From: Spirochaetaceae bacterium
GTDB taxonomy: Bacteria > Spirochaetota > Spirochaetia > Treponematales > Treponemataceae
Assembly (NCBI GenBank): GCA_031271875.1
Contig: JAISVD010000120.1
Location: forward strand, 1 to 5,220
Reading direction: 5' to 3'
DNA length: 5,220 bases
Each line of letters begins with the position of its first letter. The first letter of the stretch is position 1. Below the pieces are notes generated by a model. That model searched no databases. It was not told the origin of the DNA and worked only from the letters and a program-made list of their open reading frames with translations. Positions 3,445 through 5,220 of this stretch are shown piece after piece. The position numbers and the translations under genes are program-made.

Positions 3445-5070
3445 ATGCTCAATCAGATAACCGGGGTTAAACTCCGTATTTTGAAAATGGAATATCCCCA
3501 CTTAAGCTTCTCTTCCGACCCGGAAATTGAACGCTACTTTGAACTGCGCAAAGCGGGAAAGGTAACTGAAGCTTTTGCAGTGTATAATACATACCTGCGT
3601 CCCCGGTATCCTGACGAGCAGCAGCGGATCCTTCTCCTGAAAGCCTACCGTTCCCGGGATCCCCGGTATAAACAACTGCTTATCTCCGGTGTTCTTGCCC
3701 AGGCCAACCGTACCGTGGAACAGATAAAACACACTATTATGGTACTCACCGATACCGTGGAGAAGCTGGATATGAACGATGCTTACTCCATCATTCGTAC
3801 CTTTGACCGGATATCCGCCAGCCTTTCCGAGGACAAGTATCAGGCGATTGTGATAGCAGAACGGTTGGCTGCCTACGCGAAGATGCTTGAATTCCGAACC
3901 GATGGGATGGAAAATGTTGTGAAGCTTCTGCGTATGTATATAACGAATACCCTTGATACGGTTAATACCTTCAAAAAGGAGAGGGCAGAGGAGCGCCTTA
4001 AAAAAAACGCTCAAACCAGACAGAAAAACACCATCTCCGATTTTTCATCCATACAGATTTCGGCTCAGGATGTGGCGGCGATCCGTATTGCCCCCTCCAT
4101 TTCACGTACCGAAGACAAGGTGATCGCGTACTGTATCAAGTACTGGAACAGGACCTCCGATGAGGCTTTTGAAAAGGTGGTATATCTGTACAGCAGGAAA
4201 TATACTACCAGCCATTTTTCAATATATCAGGCGATAAAAAACGGAAAACAGGCCGGTCACCGGGATGAGGAGATACTCAATTCCGTTCTCTCCATAGTTT
4301 CTTCGGGTTACTATTACAACATCAGGGGAGATCTGTACCTTCAGGTTATATGGAAACGGCTGAAGGAGCGGTTTATTACTCCGCCGTCGGGACAGAAGCC
4401 CGGACAGCCCGCGCCTTCAGTGCGGAAGGTTTCGGCGGACGCAGGGAAAGTCCCTGTATGGGACGGAGAGAAACAACCGGTCCGGCCCGGAACCGCAAAA
4501 ACACCGGGAAAAGCTGCGATCCCGTCAGACAAAAAAGAGCTGCCCGCCGCGCAGGCGCCTTTACAGACCGTTTCTCCGGAAAAGACGCAGGCTCCCGGAA
4601 AGAGGAATTCCGTAAAGCTTTCTCCCGCGAAAACAGCCCCCTCCTTTGTGGAAAAGACAGTGTCAGAGGAGGCGTCTCCGGGACGTCCGATATACCATCC
4701 GGTACAGCCCTCCGGTGACCGGAAGATACCCGCCTCGGCGGGCAAGAGCGCCGTAAGAACAATTTCGGTCAGTGATTATATCAAGCGGCTCAGCGGACTC
4801 TCCTATGACCTCTATAAAGACCTCTTTTTCGCCCAGATACGTCCGGCGATACGCACTGTTCTTGATAAATCCAGAGCAAAAAAATCGCTGTTTGACAGCA
4901 GCCACGATGAAGCGGAAGAGGCGGTGTTTTCTTTTTTCAGGGACAACTACACAAATCCCTATATGAACTGGGATGGAAGTCCCGAAAGATCAAAACTCCA
5001 CGGACTCGGCTATGAGGTGCCTTCGATCTTCCCGATTATCGATATCTGGTATAAAAAGAAGCAGATTTAA
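3445..5070 (+). CDS. Unrecognised 541-residue cytoplasmic protein: helical N-terminal region, Pro/Ala/Lys-rich linker, small C-terminal domain
   Basis: I do not recognise the family. No signal peptide or membrane segment is visible, so it should be cytoplasmic. Residues 1-312 look almost wholly helical. A TPR-like stretch (26-57, with AGKVTEAFAVYNTYL) is followed by helices such as VEQIKHTIMVLTDTVEKL, a charged segment KKERAEERLKKNAQTRQK (about 175-195) and a Tyr-rich part (VVYLYSRKYTTSHFSIYQAI). Residues 313 to about 437 are a low-complexity linker rich in Pro, Ala, Lys and Ser. Residues 438-541 form a second compact, probably conserved domain (SVSDYIKRLSGLSYDLYKDL... and an aromatic tail ending DIWYKKKQI). 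ATG 3445 fits a leaderless message; TTG 3442 is possible. ATG 3487 (MEYPHLSF) is a real alternative that would remove 14 residues, but it too lacks a Shine-Dalgarno. The gene stands alone, converging on parB with a 22-nt gap and no visible terminator between them. Confidence 0.85.
   Translation: MLNQITGVKLRILKMEYPHLSFSSDPEIERYFELRKAGKVTEAFAVYNTYLRPRYPDEQQRILLLKAYRSRDPRYKQLLISGVLAQANRTVEQIKHTIMVLTDTVEKLDMNDAYSIIRTFDRISASLSEDKYQAIVIAERLAAYAKMLEFRTDGMENVVKLLRMYITNTLDTVNTFKKERAEERLKKNAQTRQKNTISDFSSIQISAQDVAAIRIAPSISRTEDKVIAYCIKYWNRTSDEAFEKVVYLYSRKYTTSHFSIYQAIKNGKQAGHRDEEILNSVLSIVSSGYYYNIRGDLYLQVIWKRLKERFITPPSGQKPGQPAPSVRKVSADAGKVPVWDGEKQPVRPGTAKTPGKAAIPSDKKELPAAQAPLQTVSPEKTQAPGKRNSVKLSPAKTAPSFVEKTVSEEASPGRPIYHPVQPSGDRKIPASAGKSAVRTISVSDYIKRLSGLSYDLYKDLFFAQIRPAIRTVLDKSRAKKSLFDSSHDEAEEAVFSFFRDNYTNPYMNWDGSPERSKLHGLGYEVPSIFPIIDIWYKKKQI
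4381..4755 (+). other. Low-complexity linker-coding segment of the 541-residue gene
   Basis: This part encodes about 125 residues rich in Pro, Ala, Lys, Ser and Gly, with recurring short patterns such as PGK, APSV/APSF and SPxK. It is expected to be disordered. Several other frames on both strands also stay open for more than 120 codons here. They show no family motif and are best explained by the base composition of the linker. Confidence 0.65.
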
Positions 5071-5092
5071 AAAACTGAAACAGCGATGAGGG

Positions 5093-5220
5093 TTATGGTG
5101 AACCCGTCAGAATGGCATAGAGCCTGTCCAGATCATCCCGGGAATAATATTCAATCTGGAGCATCCCCCGTTCAAGGGAACCCTTGATGACCGCTTTGGT
5201 TCCGAGCAGATCGATAAGGT
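5093..5220 (-). CDS. parB: ParB, chromosome partitioning protein (C-terminal 41 residues, runs off the right edge)
   Basis: ParB binds centromere-like parS sites and, with ParA, segregates replicated chromosomes; it is a CTP-dependent DNA clamp. Only the C-terminal dimerisation domain is in the window. The minus strand reads LIDLLGTKAVIKGSLERG, then MLQIEYYSRDDLDRLYAIL, and stops soon after at TAA (5095-5093). This is the family pattern L-x-x-x-LGTKVxI...G-x-I-x-IxYYSxxDLxRIxxxL. The usual helix-turn-helix and the N-terminal CTP-binding region lie beyond the edge. A parA gene would be expected upstream (to the right) but is not seen. parB converges with the 541-residue gene. Confidence 0.88.
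   Translation of the reverse strand, partial: LIDLLGTKAVIKGSLERGMLQIEYYSRDDLDRLYAILTGSP

Noticed and set aside
3502..4014. 170-codon minus-strand frame inside the 541-residue gene
   Set aside because: It is an antisense shadow with no motif or start signal; the sense strand reads as a coherent helical protein.
4341..4762. Several long open frames on both strands within the linker-coding region, considered as a nested or inserted gene
   Set aside because: No motifs, ribosome sites or boundary repeats support a gene; the GC-rich Pro/Ala/Lys codons explain the lack of stops.
5071..5092. Bidirectional terminator between the 541-residue gene and parB
   Set aside because: The 22-nt gap has an A run but no inverted repeat that could form a convincing stem.

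Overview
This window looks like chromosomal DNA of a spirochaete, probably a free-living member of the Spirochaetales with mid-range GC content. The strongest marker is a complete 286-residue flagellin with the short core and the MWFHIGANMDQR segment typical of periplasmic FlaB filament proteins. No genus can be assigned from the sequence alone.

Layout, left to right. The first ~618 bases hold the N-terminal 206 residues of a minus-strand protein with the fold signature of iron-containing alcohol dehydrogenases but with nucleotide- and metal-binding motifs replaced. A strong terminator (651-683) separates it from a minus-strand operon read from about 1736 to 721: rsmI (16S rRNA C1402 2'-O-methyltransferase) and, 8 nt later, flgM (anti-sigma-28 factor). 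A 171-nt divergent intergenic region follows. To its right is a plus-strand gene for a small membrane-anchored protein with two tandem cysteine clusters (1908-2336). Nine bases after its stop lies a textbook sigma-28 promoter driving flaB (2449-3309). A 14-bp perfect hairpin closes flaB. It is followed at once by a sigma-70-type promoter for a 541-residue protein of unknown function (3445-5070). The right edge holds the last 41 codons of parB on the minus strand, convergent with that protein.

How they fit together. FlgM sequesters sigma-28 until the flagellar export apparatus is ready, and flaB has the sigma-28 promoter that FlgM would control. Regulator and target therefore sit within 2.6 kb, with rsmI and the cysteine-cluster protein between them. 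The 541-residue protein lies between flagellar and chromosome-partition genes and has no clear link to either.

The most interesting points are: (1) promoters placed so that transcription would start at or next to the AUG of rsmI and of the 541-residue protein, and possibly of the cysteine-cluster gene, with no Shine-Dalgarno sequence, suggesting leaderless mRNAs; (2) the catalytically dismantled alcohol-dehydrogenase-like protein; (3) the duplicated CPxC...HITGCxxC module; and (4) the unrecognised two-domain protein beside parB. I saw no CRISPR array, insertion sequence, tRNA or rRNA.
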